From Halostella pelagica (GTDB lineage: Archaea; Halobacteriota; Halobacteria; Halobacteriales; Natronoarchaeaceae), in the NCBI GenBank assembly GCA_005954745.1, contig CP040681.1, forward strand, positions 32,001-96,000: a DNA stretch of 64,000 nucleotides, written 5' to 3'. Within the stretch, counting starts at the first letter, position 1. Every line of letters starts with the position of its first letter. The position numbers were made by a program, and so were the translations under genes. Shown piece by piece: positions 9,076 to 17,436 of this stretch. Under the pieces are notes generated by a model. The model saw only the letters and a list, made by a program, of their open reading frames with translations. It was not told the DNA's origin and did no database searches.

Positions 9076-9684
9076 TCACTGCTGGCACTCGCAGCCGCCT
9101 CGTTCGATGAGGGCACCGACCTCGTGGTGTCGACCACACGCTTCACAGGTGACGTTTACGTCTACGAACACGTCGAACTCGTCGAGCGCGAGAACCTCTG
9201 CGTCGCGAAGTTGGGAGAGCGTTCCGTCCGTTACCGCTGCCGTCCGGTTCTGCAGGGCAAACACGGTGTTAGTCGCCGACTCTATCCTCTCCTCGTCGTC
9301 GCGGTTTTGCTCGTAGGCGGTGTCGAGACACTCCGTCAGGTGGGTGTGGATGGACTGATGGGAGACGAAATCGTCCTGGACCGCCTCGACGTCGACCGAG
9401 GCGCGTTCGAGGCGTTTTCTGGCCTCGACACGGACGCCCTCGCTCGTCTCGTCGCCAACGAGGAGGTTGTAGAAGTTCTCGACCTCGCCGTCAAGTACCT
9501 CCATGTCGGCCCGGTGCATCGCCGCCCGTAGGAGCTGTTGATTCACGTACTGTTCGAGGTCTCGAAGACTGTCCTCCCCCCACCGCTCCGCGAGTTCCTC
9601 GTGTAACTCCGAGACGTCGTATTGGTCTATCACCCGGCCGACCTTGCAGTTGCAGTCGACCGTAACTGCGTCTGTTGTACTCAT
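9076..9684 (-). CDS. rdfA: RdfA-family (rod-determining factor) protein
   Basis: 202 residues. The layout matches haloarchaeal RdfA as I remember it: a short N-terminus leading to KVGRVIDQYDVSEL, an SLRDLEQYVNQQLLRAAM helix, LDGEVENFYNLLVGDE, VRVEARKRLERASVDVEAVQDDFVSHQ, and a C-terminal metal-binding-looking VTCEACGRHHEVGALIERGGCEC with four cysteines. In Haloferax volcanii RdfA is needed for rod-shaped cells. Genomes often carry several family members, so this copy may have another job. Nothing nearby is a known shape gene. Confidence 0.75.
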   Translation of the reverse strand: MSTTDAVTVDCNCKVGRVIDQYDVSELHEELAERWGEDSLRDLEQYVNQQLLRAAMHRADMEVLDGEVENFYNLLVGDETSEGVRVEARKRLERASVDVEAVQDDFVSHQSIHTHLTECLDTAYEQNRDDEERIESATNTVFALQNRTAAVTDGTLSQLRDAEVLALDEFDVFVDVNVTCEACGRHHEVGALIERGGCECQQ

Positions 9685-9733
9685 TACTCGTACTAACGAA
9701 TCTAGTTCGTTTAAACCTTACTTCCGGACGATA

Positions 9734-10276
9734 CTACTCCAGGCGAACTCGGGCGTCGGGGTGCTGGTCGGCGTCTTCCGCTATCGGACCGTCACGACGC
9801 TTCTCTTCGAGTTGCGCTTTCGCCTCTTCGCGGTCGAGTCCGCCGACGGTAGCGACGATATCGAGGAGTAGGTTCTCCGGGACACCTCTTCCCGCACCGC
9901 CCTGGCCGATCGATACGTCTGTCTCTGTGAGCACTTCGACGAAGTCGACGATATCGTCAGCCCCGCCCAGGCGGTCGTGCCACTCGGCCGGGTAGTTGCT
10001 CACTCTCCCATCGCCGAGATCGTACACGGCGTCTTCGCCGATCCACGTCTCGCTGTTTCGGCGCTTCTCCTCGATCCGGTCGAGCATGACATCGCTGTTC
10101 AGTTGACTGAGTCCTTCCCGGTCGAGCGCGTTCGCGTACGCCTCGACGACGTCCCACGGGACGCCCGGACCGTCAGTCGAGTGGTACTGCTCGATGAGAG
10201 AGAGGAACTCGTCGGCGAGCAACGAATCCCCGCGGTGGCCGAACTCCTCGATGATGTGGTCGTGTAGTTCCACCAT
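9734..10276 (-). CDS. Conserved haloarchaeal protein of unknown function
   Basis: 180 residues from the ATG at 10276 (MVELHDHIIEEF). Longer readings would run into the end of nhaP and have poor composition. Acidic, helical, without cysteines after residue 1, without signal or membrane segments. It starts 43 bases after the nhaP stop on the same strand and may be co-transcribed. The C-terminal third (VPENLLLDIVATVGGLDREEAKAQLEEKR) looks like a helical bundle. I do not recognise the family. Confidence 0.6.
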   Translation of the reverse strand: MVELHDHIIEEFGHRGDSLLADEFLSLIEQYHSTDGPGVPWDVVEAYANALDREGLSQLNSDVMLDRIEEKRRNSETWIGEDAVYDLGDGRVSNYPAEWHDRLGGADDIVDFVEVLTETDVSIGQGGAGRGVPENLLLDIVATVGGLDREEAKAQLEEKRRDGPIAEDADQHPDARVRLE

Positions 10277-10319
10277 CACTGGATTGAACGATCGCGACGG
10301 CAATAAACAACAGTCCATA

Positions 10320-11615
10320 TCAGTCCGTCGGCGCGGGCCGACGCGTGTCACGCATCTCGTCGAGTTTCGCCATCACCGGGTTCGCCAGCACTCCGTGGAG
10401 TACCGCCGAGAACAGCACAGTCGCCGCGACAATGGCCCAGATCTCCTCGTGGGCACCGAAACGGGCGTTGTTCAGACCGTACGCGAGATAGTAGAACGAA
10501 CCGATCCCGCGGATGCCGAAAAACGAGATCACGGACCGTTCGCTCCACGACGCTGCCGACCCGAGCATCCCGATCAGCCCCGCCAACGGTCGGACCGCCA
10601 GAACGAGTAGCACCGCTACTATCGCGCCCGTTCTCGAAAGCGGAGCGAGAAGCCCGCTCACCAGTGCACCCCCGAACAGGATGAGGACGGCGGACATCAG
10701 CAGGCGTTCGACGACCACGGCGAAATCGTGGAGCGTCTCGTGGTAATCGTGTGTCCATTCGTAATGACGCAGTACGAGCGCCGTGACAAACACGGCGATG
10801 AACCCGTACCCCTGTATGATCTCGGTCAACCCGTAGGACAGAAGCGTTGCGGCGAGCGCTTCCGCACCTTCCATCACGCGCGCGAGCCTCGTCGTACTCG
10901 GCGCTCCGAAGACGAACCACGCCACGACTTTGCCGATGACGTACCCGGCGATCACGCCCACGACGATCTTGTAGACGACGTAAAAGGCCAGCCACTCGCC
11001 GACCCAACTGACAGCGAACAGACCCGGTGCCGTCGCAGCCAGGATAGCAGCGTACGTAAACGGGAACGCGAGACCGTCGTTGAGCCCCGCCTCCGAGGTG
11101 AGCGCGAATCTGACCCGCCCTTCCTGTCGCTCGGGGTCTATCTCCTCGTCCTGGTCCGCTTGCGGCTCGCCGACCTGCACGTCCGCCGCCATCACCGGGT
11201 CCGTCGGCGCGATGACGGCACCGAACAGTATGGCTAACGCCGGGAGCATTCCGAGGACCCACCAGCCGATGACCATTGTCATCGCGATCGTGATGACCAT
11301 CGTTATCCCGAGCAGACGCCAGGTCGACGCCCAGGCCCGCCAGTCGAACGGTCGGTCGAGTTTCAGCCCTGCACCCATCAGTGCAATGATGACGACCAGT
11401 TCGGTCAGCCGTTCCGTTAGTTCCGCGTTGCCGACGGGGTCGATGGGAGGCAGCCCGATAGGGATCGAGAACACGAGCGCGCCGAATCCTATGTAGAGTA
11501 AGGGAAACGAGAGCGGTTTGTCCGAAACCATCTTCGGCAGGACTACCGCTCCGAGGATGGCGATGCTGACGATCACCAGCCCGACGTGATACAGATCGAC
11601 GTGAAACTCGACCAT
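10320..11615 (-). CDS. nhaP: NhaP-type cation/proton antiporter
   Basis: 431 residues from ATG 11615 (MVEFHVDLYHVGLV). The frame stays open much further upstream, but that part is Arg/Ser-rich and not plausible for this family, so the short start is chosen. About 12 membrane helices are visible. The CPA1 core APTDPVMAADV (Asp pair for ion binding) and EAGLNDGLAFPF are present, as is SFFGIRGIGSFYYLAY near the C-terminus. It should exchange Na+ or K+ for protons across the membrane, as expected for a halophile. A short acidic cytosolic loop (about 165-180) separates helices. The C-terminal regulatory domain of longer NhaP proteins is absent. Confidence 0.9.
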   Translation of the reverse strand: MVEFHVDLYHVGLVIVSIAILGAVVLPKMVSDKPLSFPLLYIGFGALVFSIPIGLPPIDPVGNAELTERLTELVVIIALMGAGLKLDRPFDWRAWASTWRLLGITMVITIAMTMVIGWWVLGMLPALAILFGAVIAPTDPVMAADVQVGEPQADQDEEIDPERQEGRVRFALTSEAGLNDGLAFPFTYAAILAATAPGLFAVSWVGEWLAFYVVYKIVVGVIAGYVIGKVVAWFVFGAPSTTRLARVMEGAEALAATLLSYGLTEIIQGYGFIAVFVTALVLRHYEWTHDYHETLHDFAVVVERLLMSAVLILFGGALVSGLLAPLSRTGAIVAVLLVLAVRPLAGLIGMLGSAASWSERSVISFFGIRGIGSFYYLAYGLNNARFGAHEEIWAIVAATVLFSAVLHGVLANPVMAKLDEMRDTRRPAPTD

Positions 11616-11706
11616 GTAGACGGTGATACGACAGAGAAAAACTTGAATACCGGCGTCGCATGCTGGCGCTCCGCCACAGACGGCGCGGTAGACGACCGCC
11701 CCGGTA

Positions 11707-12303
11707 TCAGTGCCGACCGCCGGTCTGCCGTCCGCGGTTTTGCCCGCGCTCGCCCGTCGATCCGACGTGGTGCTGGGCGAGGCCTCGTTCCGTCGTTCCT
11801 TCGCCGTGGCGCTCCGTCGGCTGCTGGCCGTGCTGCTCGGAGCGCTGCTGACTACCCTGTTGCCTGGACTGTTGATACTGCTCCGTCCCCCGCCCGCGAC
11901 CCGTCTGCTCGTGACGATCTGTCCCTCTCGTCTGTTTCGACTGTCGTCCCTGACCGTATCGCTTGTCCCGTCGACTGGCACCTCGCCCGCCGCGCTCGAA
12001 TTCCGTCTGCTGGTCGCTCCGTGTCTGCCGGTGTCCCTGTTGGCTCTGCTGTCCGCCACGTTGCTGGCTCCGGTGTTGCTGTCCGCGCCGCTGTTGTCGG
12101 CGGTGCTGCTGGTTCCTGCCTTCGGTGCCGCCGCCTCGCTGGCTTCTCCGTTGGATCTGCGGGTTCTGTCCCTGGTTTCGGTTCCCGTACTGGTCTCGCT
12201 GTTGCGTCCGTCGCTGCTGATCTCCCTGCTGTCCGCTTCGTCCCTGACCGCTCTGTCGGTACTCGCCGATACCTTCGGACCCTTCGTGTTGATGATGCGG
12301 CAT
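11707..12303 (-). CDS. Highly basic Gln/Arg/Gly-rich low-complexity protein
   Basis: 198 residues, dominated by Gln, Arg and Gly with many GQQ, QQR and RGG steps and almost no hydrophobic residue; predicted isoelectric point is far above 10. This is the opposite of normal haloarchaeal proteins. Support for a real gene: a TATA-like GTTTAATC (12331-12338, minus strand) sits about 30 bases before the ATG, and the start MPHHQHEGSEGIGEY is ordinary. The other strand reads as an implausible Leu/Val repeat because CAG and CTG are complementary. It may be a disordered RNA- or DNA-binding protein. It could also be a non-coding simple-sequence tract. Confidence 0.5.
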   Translation of the reverse strand: MPHHQHEGSEGIGEYRQSGQGRSGQQGDQQRRTQQRDQYGNRNQGQNPQIQRRSQRGGGTEGRNQQHRRQQRRGQQHRSQQRGGQQSQQGHRQTRSDQQTEFERGGRGASRRDKRYGQGRQSKQTRGTDRHEQTGRGRGTEQYQQSRQQGSQQRSEQHGQQPTERHGEGTTERGLAQHHVGSTGERGQNRGRQTGGRH

Positions 12304-12330
12304 GGTCGAACAATGCTACTCCCTGATTCG

Positions 12331-12338
12331 GATTAAAC
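12331..12338 (-). promoter_or_regulatory. TATA box before the Q/R/G-rich gene
   Basis: GTTTAATC on the minus strand, about 30 bases before the ATG at 12303, giving a leader of only a few bases. It supports transcription of the low-complexity open frame. Confidence 0.4.
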
Positions 12339-12566
12339 CGATTCCACTGTTCGAACTGTTTCGCGGTCTACCACCGGTGATATCCGTCTAAATCCAACGT
12401 TTCGAGCGTTTGAACCCGAACACAGCGGAACAGGGTTGCTATCCCCGCTCGCGTGGGCGCTGTCGACCCCGACCACGCCGACTAAGCCCGAATTACCGCT
12501 CGACGCGGCGTCGATTCCGGCCGGTCTACCTACGCATCCTTTGCGTTCGCCTCCGTCCCCGTATCC

Positions 12567-12692
12567 ATGTCCGACCTCTCCGAAACGCGGACGGCGATCC
12601 GGCGGACGAGCGACCACGTCGAGACGGCGCAAAAACGCATCGCGGAGTACCGCGACGAACAAGCGCGAGACGAGTCCGACGACGAGGAGTGA
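12567..12692 (+). CDS. Small charged protein, 41 residues
   Basis: MSDLSETRTAIRRTS begins a single amphipathic helix (HVETAQKRIAEYRDEQ) that ends in an acidic DESDDEE tail. Codon use matches strong haloarchaeal genes and the reading is clean from ATG to TGA. It is the first of six plus-strand genes that end at the uracil-DNA glycosylase gene, spaced by 30-100 bases. No motif gives a function. Confidence 0.5.
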   Translation: MSDLSETRTAIRRTSDHVETAQKRIAEYRDEQARDESDDEE

Positions 12693-12783
12693 GCCCGGCA
12701 GCGACAGATCCGGGCGACTGAGGCGGGGTTTACGACAACACCTCGCGTCCGCGTTTATGTAGATCGGCGTTGCAGGTCCGATC

Positions 12784-12969
12784 ATGGGCGACGATACAGA
12801 GAACGGCACCGGCGAAACCGGGGACGACGCTGACGAGGAACAGGACGTGAACCAGTACGGCGGGGGCGACCAGGACATCGACGCAGTCGAGCAGACGGAA
12901 CGCCGCGAGGACGATGTCGAGACGGAGGAGGATTCCGAAGAGGAGGACGGAGACGAGTCCGCCGAGTAA
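12784..12969 (+). CDS. Small very acidic protein, 61 residues
   Basis: Almost entirely Asp, Glu, Gly and Thr, with a central NQYGGGDQDIDAVEQ that resembles short conserved haloarchaeal acidic proteins. Probably disordered. It starts 91 bases after the 41-residue protein and ends 39 bases before the next gene on the same strand, so it may be part of one transcript. Confidence 0.5.
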   Translation: MGDDTENGTGETGDDADEEQDVNQYGGGDQDIDAVEQTERREDDVETEEDSEEEDGDESAE

Positions 12970-13008
12970 CCCGCACGGTTTCGTAGCTCCGCGTCGTTCT
13001 CTTCATCC

Positions 13009-13392
13009 ATGGGAACGTCCGGAACCTCGCCCGTCGACTGGAACGCCCTGCCGGAGTTCACACTCGAAAACGACCCCGACGCCGACCGGAGCGACGCGCC
13101 GGACCACGTCCGGGCGGCAGCGTATTCGAATCGCCTGTTCGATGCGTCGTTCGAGGCAGGCGACAGCGGCAAGTACGTCTACCTCGTGGACGTCGAGGAA
13201 TCCTTTTTCAACGAGGTGGAAGCCGAACGTGACCTCGAACCAGTCGACGAGACGTACGCCTCGTTCAGAGACGACCCCGACGTGATCGCGCTCGAACGGT
13301 TCGAGCAGTTGCCCGATGAGTTCGCCGTCGACGTCGAGCGAACGCGGGAAGCCGCTCACGGCGACGGCAGTAGCGACGTCCGGTCCTCGTGA
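13009..13392 (+). CDS. Conserved haloarchaeal protein of unknown function
   Basis: 127 residues, acidic, with a likely alpha/beta core: DAPDHVRAAAYSNRLFDASF (helix), KYVYLVDVEESFFNEVE (strand then helix), DPDVIALERFEQLPDEFAV. No cysteines and no membrane segment. The ATG at 13009 follows the previous stop by 39 bases. The next gene starts 55 bases later. I do not recognise the family. Confidence 0.6.
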   Translation: MGTSGTSPVDWNALPEFTLENDPDADRSDAPDHVRAAAYSNRLFDASFEAGDSGKYVYLVDVEESFFNEVEAERDLEPVDETYASFRDDPDVIALERFEQLPDEFAVDVERTREAAHGDGSSDVRSS

Positions 13393-13447
13393 CCTCGTCC
13401 GGGAGGCCGCCCCTAGACCCATCCGGTGCGGCGTCGAAGCTCCACGC

Positions 13448-14029
13448 ATGGCTTCGATCCCGCCCCTGCTCGACGTTCGCGACGACCTGCGACGCGCGCG
13501 ACAGACGGCCGACACGGACGTGAACGACGATATCGCGTCCGTGATCGAGCGTCTGGAGGAGTTACCCGAACGGGAGTCCGGCACGCAGGACAGTCTCATC
13601 GACGAGATCGACAACGAACTGCTCCGCCTCGAGGAGCAACTCGGCGGCGACGCCGAGCGCCACGTCGCCACCGCTCGCAACCGTATCCAGATATACCGTC
13701 ACTCGCTCGGCGAGTCGAGCGAACACCTGTTAGTTCTCGATACAACGTTCCAGTCCGGCGAGTCCGGTCCCGGTGCGGTGCCAGCGGGCGTCAGGAACGA
13801 GGAGGGAACCGTCGAGGCGACCGTCCTGAACGAGGCCGACCCTCGCGATGTGATCCCGGTCGTGACGTTCTACGGCGGCGACGACGAACTGAAGGAGGTG
13901 ACCGGGGCCCCGACCGAGTTCGGCGAGGACGACCAGCGGACGGTCGAAGTGACGGCGATGGTCCCCGAGCACACGGACCGCTACACCGTCACCGTCGTCG
14001 ACGCCGACGACGCGCCGACGTCCGCGTAG
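13448..14029 (+). CDS. DUF7553-like helical plus beta-sandwich protein
   Basis: 193 residues from ATG 13448 (MASIPPLLDVRDDL); an earlier start in frame would add an unlike-looking stretch that overlaps the previous gene. The first half is a helical coiled region (LRRARQTADTDVNDDIASVIERLEEL, DEIDNELLRLEEQLGGDAERHVATARNRIQIYRHSL). The second half (LLVLDTTFQSGESG, VTVVDADDA) reads as beta strands, perhaps an immunoglobulin-like domain. The DUF label is from memory. Function unknown. Confidence 0.6.
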   Translation: MASIPPLLDVRDDLRRARQTADTDVNDDIASVIERLEELPERESGTQDSLIDEIDNELLRLEEQLGGDAERHVATARNRIQIYRHSLGESSEHLLVLDTTFQSGESGPGAVPAGVRNEEGTVEATVLNEADPRDVIPVVTFYGGDDELKEVTGAPTEFGEDDQRTVEVTAMVPEHTDRYTVTVVDADDAPTSA

Positions 14030-14080
14030 CGGGCAAAGACTCTACTCCGTAGCCGTCGAACGACAGAGCGGTGAACACGC

Positions 14081-14254
14081 ATGGAAACCTGTCCCGTTTG
14101 CGGGCGAGATGTCGAGGTGAACAACCCGTCCGAGACCGACTACGAGGACGAGACGTTCGCTCCCGCACAGGTCGAACACGGGGGCGAAACGTACCGCTTC
14201 TGTAGCGAGGACTGCAAGGATCGCTTCGAGGCGTCGCCCGGAGAGTACGCATGA
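14081..14254 (+). CDS. YHS/TRASH-type zinc-binding microprotein
   Basis: 57 residues. METCPVCGRD gives one CxxC pair and YRFCSEDCKDRFEASP the second, which is the YHS/TRASH pattern used to bind metals. Its last codons overlap the first ATG of the uracil-DNA glycosylase gene (stop TGA 14252-14254, start 14251), so translation is probably coupled. The role could be metal handling or protein-protein contact linked to the glycosylase. Confidence 0.75.
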   Translation: METCPVCGRDVEVNNPSETDYEDETFAPAQVEHGGETYRFCSEDCKDRFEASPGEYA

Positions 14255-14796
14255 ACGGGTTCGAAGAGGAGTTCGCGGACGCTCTCGACGACGTCCCCGA
14301 CGAACACGACGACCGCGACCGTTTCGTCGGCGGACACGGGTCGTTCGACGCTGACGTGATGCTCGTCGGGGAGGCTCCCGGAGCGGACGAAGTCGCACAG
14401 GGCGAACCGTTCGTCGGGCAGGCAGGCAAGCAACTCGACCGCATTCTGGACGACCTGAACGTCGACCGCGACGACCTGTACATCACGAACCTGGTGAAGA
14501 TCCGTCCCCCGGAGAACCGCGACCCGTACCGGGACGAGATCGACGCCTGGTGGCCGGTTCTCGACGCCGAAATCGACCGCGTTGACCCGGACGTGATCGT
14601 TCCGCTCGGCTCGTTCGCCGCGCAGGAAATCGTCGACACCGACGAAACGATCACCGACCTCCGGGGCGAGACAGTCGAACTCGACGGGAGAGTCGTCCGA
14701 CCCACGTTCCATCCCGCCGCTGCGCTGTACGACCGGGACAAACTGCCCACTATCACCGAGGACCTCCGCCAGGCGCTGATAGAGAGCGAGGGGTAA
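14251..14796 (+). CDS. Family-4-like uracil-DNA glycosylase without Fe-S cysteines
   Basis: 181 residues. The motifs GEAPGADE (residues about 39-46), ITNLVKIRPPENRDP and TFHPAAAL identify the uracil-DNA glycosylase superfamily nearest family 4. Family 4 enzymes normally hold a [4Fe-4S] cluster with four cysteines, one of them in the segment that here reads VKIRPP. This protein has no cysteine at all, and is shorter than most family 4 enzymes at the N-terminus. The uracil pocket motifs are kept, so it may still excise uracil. Its start overlaps the stop of the zinc microprotein. Confidence 0.8.
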   Translation: MNGFEEEFADALDDVPDEHDDRDRFVGGHGSFDADVMLVGEAPGADEVAQGEPFVGQAGKQLDRILDDLNVDRDDLYITNLVKIRPPENRDPYRDEIDAWWPVLDAEIDRVDPDVIVPLGSFAAQEIVDTDETITDLRGETVELDGRVVRPTFHPAAALYDRDKLPTITEDLRQALIESEG

Positions 14797-15007
14797 CGAT
14801 ACGTTACTCGCGCGGAAACGCGTCGTTATACACGTTTCGCGGCCTCTCGCGTTCTCCTTAGCGGCCGCCCTTCGTCCGCTGTAGCACCTGATTTCGACCC
14901 GTCTCCGTCGAAGCAAGTCGTTATCGGTCGTGAATCGACAGAAACGACCGCGGCGGTTTATTTCCGTCTCAGGCGTAGCGCCGCCCGCCTTCGAGGGTGT
15001 GATATCA

Positions 15008-15694
15008 ATGTCGCAACAACCGCTGCCGCAGACAGGCGCACAGACCGGACAGATGACAGGGACGATGGGCCAGCAGGGACAACAAGGGGTACAGGCCCAA
15101 CTCGTCCAGCAGACGGGTCAGAACTTCGAGGCTGACCTGACGGGCGAACTCCGGACGGCGCTCGAGGATTTCGAGACGGTGACTGACGTCACCCAGTGGT
15201 GCGTCGACAAGATGATCGAGAAAGGCCCGCAGATGGCCACGTGTATTCGGGTCTGCCAGGACATCGGGGAACTGGCCGACCTGAACGCCCGGATGATCGC
15301 TCGTGACTCTATCTACGGACTGGAGGCAGCGATGCTGTTCGCCTCCGTCGCCGAGGACGGCCTTCAGGAGATCAAACGCCACCAGAACCCCCACTGCCAG
15401 GAAACTGTCGCCGTGGTCAACCGCGCACTGGACAGCACGTATCAGCTGCTCGAATCGTTCGGGCAACCGCAGCTCATCCAACAGGTCGAGCAGCAACTGC
15501 ATCAGGCACACGAACAGTTCGAACAGACGCAGGTACAGCCACCGTCGGCGCAGGGCATGCAGGGCGGCGAAATGGGCCAGCCGATAGGGCAACAGGGACA
15601 GATGGGTCAGCAGCCACAACAACAGATGAGTCGGCAGCCCCCGCAGCAGATGGGCCAGCAGGGCGGGCAGATGCAACAGCCCCAGCAGTGGTGA
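15008..15694 (+). CDS. Helical Cys-containing core between Gln-rich tails
   Basis: 228 residues from ATG 15008. Residues 1-40 and 165-228 are Gln/Gly/Met-rich low-complexity tails. Between them is a helical bundle (about 45-160) with QWCVDKMIEKGPQ, MATCIRVCQDIGELADL and HQNPHCQET, so the cysteines sit as WC, CxxxC and HC. This resembles reduced versions of the four-helix DUF326/Csp1 copper-storage fold, but with too few cysteines to claim copper storage. A T7 run (15740-15746) closes the transcript. Convergent with nuoCD. Confidence 0.7.
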   Translation: MSQQPLPQTGAQTGQMTGTMGQQGQQGVQAQLVQQTGQNFEADLTGELRTALEDFETVTDVTQWCVDKMIEKGPQMATCIRVCQDIGELADLNARMIARDSIYGLEAAMLFASVAEDGLQEIKRHQNPHCQETVAVVNRALDSTYQLLESFGQPQLIQQVEQQLHQAHEQFEQTQVQPPSAQGMQGGEMGQPIGQQGQMGQQPQQQMSRQPPQQMGQQGGQMQQPQQW

Positions 15695-15739
15695 AAGCCG
15701 AACCGCCGTAACCGTCCGTCATTCGACCGTATCCGCCTC

Positions 15740-15746
15740 TTTTTTT
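15740..15746 (+). terminator. T-run terminator after the Gln-rich protein
   Basis: Seven T on the plus strand 45 bases after the stop at 15694, preceded by a GC-containing segment and just before the convergent end of nuoCD (15769). Archaeal terminators are commonly such T tracts without a hairpin. Confidence 0.55.
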
Positions 15747-15768
15747 CGGCCTTCAGCCGCGACCCATG

Positions 15769-17436
15769 CTACCGGTCGACACTGCCAAGGACGATGTCAA
15801 GACTCCCAAGCGCGGCGACCAAGTCGGCTACGTACTCGCCTTCGGCCATCTCCGGAAGCGCGTGTAGGTTGTGGTAGTCGGGACTCCGGATCTTGAACCG
15901 GGCCGGTTTGGCCGTCCCATCGCTTCGCATGTAGATGCCGAGTTCGCCTTTCGAGGCCTCGACAGTCTTGTACGTCTCTTTCCCGTCTGGCGGCTTGAGC
16001 GTCCGCGGGACGTTGCTCTGGATGGTGCGTTCGTCCTCCGGCCAGTCCTCCAGCAGGTCGGCGCACTGCCCGATGATGCGTGCGGACTCCTCGACCTCTC
16101 CGAGGCGGGCGAGGGTCCGGGCGTAGTTGTCGCCCGCGTCTCGCGTGACGACGTTCCAGTCGAGTTCGGGGTAGTAGCTGTAGGGGTCGTCCCGCCTGAT
16201 GTCGTAGTCGATTCCGGACGCCCGGGCGACCGGACCGGTACAGCCGTACTGCTTGGCGACTTCGGGATCGATTATCCCCACGTTTACCGTCCGCTCTTGC
16301 AGGATCTCGTTGCCGGAGATGAGGTCGTGGAGTTCCTCTAACCGTCCCGGCAGGCCGTCGAGGTAGTTCCGCACCTTCTCGATCCAGTCCTCGCGGGGTT
16401 CCGGCAGGTCCCAGGCGACGCCGCCGACGCGGAAGTAGTTCGGCATCATCCGCGCGCCGGCGAGGTCCTCGCAGATGTCGAACACACGGTCGCGTTCCAT
16501 CATGGAGTACATGAAAATGGCCGTGAAGTCGCCGTAAATGTCGAGACAGAACGTGCCGACGGCGAGCATGTGCCCGAGGATACGTCCGAACTCCGAGGTC
16601 ATCGTCCGGAGCACCTTCGCGTACTCCGGCACCTCGATGTCCGCGAGGTCCTCTACGGCACGCGCGTACGCGTGTTCGTTCGGATAGTGCGAGGAGTAGT
16701 CCCAGCGGTCGGGGTATGGCATGATCTCGTGGCGGTAGTGACCGTTCTGGGCCATCTGCTCCTCGCAGCGGTGAAGGTAGCCGACGTCGGGTTCGACGTC
16801 GACCACCTGCTCGCCGTCGAGTACGGTTTTCAGGTGAAGGACGCCGTGGGTCGCCGGATGATGCGGTCCGATGTTCAGCATCATCGTGTCGGACTCCCTG
16901 TTCCGATGGTCCTCAGCCAGCGGGTTCTTGTGCTCTTCGAGGGTGACGACCTGCGGTTGTTCCTTGTCATAGTCCTTCGAGAGCGGGTGACCGACCCAGG
17001 TTTCGGGCAGGAGTATCCGGCGGAGGTCGGGATGGCCCTCGAACTCGGTCCCGACGAGGTCGTAGGCTTCCCGCTCGTGCCAGTCGGCCGTCCGGTACAC
17101 CGGTTCCGCCGACTCGTGTACCGGTTCGTCCCGCGGCGTCGGCACGATAACGCCGACTTCCTGCGTCGGGTCGTCGTACTTCCGGAGATGGTAGATGGAC
17201 TCGTAGCGGTCCTCGTACTCCTGCGCGGTGAGACAGGAGAGGTGGTCGAACCCCGCTTCTCGCTTGAGCAGTGTCAGCACTTCCTGGACCTCGTCCGGAC
17301 GTATCTCGAACGCCTCGGCGTTGCTGTGGGTCTCCCGGCCCACCGCGCGGTCGCCGAGCAGATCCTCGACGGCGTCGTAGTCGACGGCTGACTCCGCTGG
17401 ACGGAGTTCCCGTTCGGACTCTTCGGGCGTGCTCAT
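15769..17436 (-). CDS. nuoCD: Fused NADH-dehydrogenase-like subunit C/D
   Basis: 555 residues. NuoC-like part (about 20-165, with [20 protein letters not shown] and RRILLP) fused to NuoD-like part (about 185-555, with [31 protein letters not shown]). Subunit D helps form the quinone site and is derived from hydrogenase large subunit. The C-D fusion is normal in haloarchaea, where the complex lacks the NADH module. It overlaps nuoB by four bases (ATGA). No nuoH-N gene follows: the next gene downstream is convergent. Several positions ([29 protein letters not shown]) read as diverged from the operon-borne haloarchaeal copies I remember, so this may be a second copy. Confidence 0.92.
   Translation of the reverse strand: MSTPEESERELRPAESAVDYDAVEDLLGDRAVGRETHSNAEAFEIRPDEVQEVLTLLKREAGFDHLSCLTAQEYEDRYESIYHLRKYDDPTQEVGVIVPTPRDEPVHESAEPVYRTADWHEREAYDLVGTEFEGHPDLRRILLPETWVGHPLSKDYDKEQPQVVTLEEHKNPLAEDHRNRESDTMMLNIGPHHPATHGVLHLKTVLDGEQVVDVEPDVGYLHRCEEQMAQNGHYRHEIMPYPDRWDYSSHYPNEHAYARAVEDLADIEVPEYAKVLRTMTSEFGRILGHMLAVGTFCLDIYGDFTAIFMYSMMERDRVFDICEDLAGARMMPNYFRVGGVAWDLPEPREDWIEKVRNYLDGLPGRLEELHDLISGNEILQERTVNVGIIDPEVAKQYGCTGPVARASGIDYDIRRDDPYSYYPELDWNVVTRDAGDNYARTLARLGEVEESARIIGQCADLLEDWPEDERTIQSNVPRTLKPPDGKETYKTVEASKGELGIYMRSDGTAKPARFKIRSPDYHNLHALPEMAEGEYVADLVAALGSLDIVLGSVDR

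Noticed and set aside
11710..12336. Leu/Val-rich plus-strand frame that looks like a membrane protein
   Set aside because: It is the complement of CAG/CGA-rich codons of the Q/R/G-rich gene; the hydrophobic repeats follow from CTG and have no loop or charge pattern of real membrane proteins.
12333..13172. 279-codon minus-strand frame across the small-protein run
   Set aside because: Ser/Arg-rich shadow of several short plus-strand genes with better codon bias.
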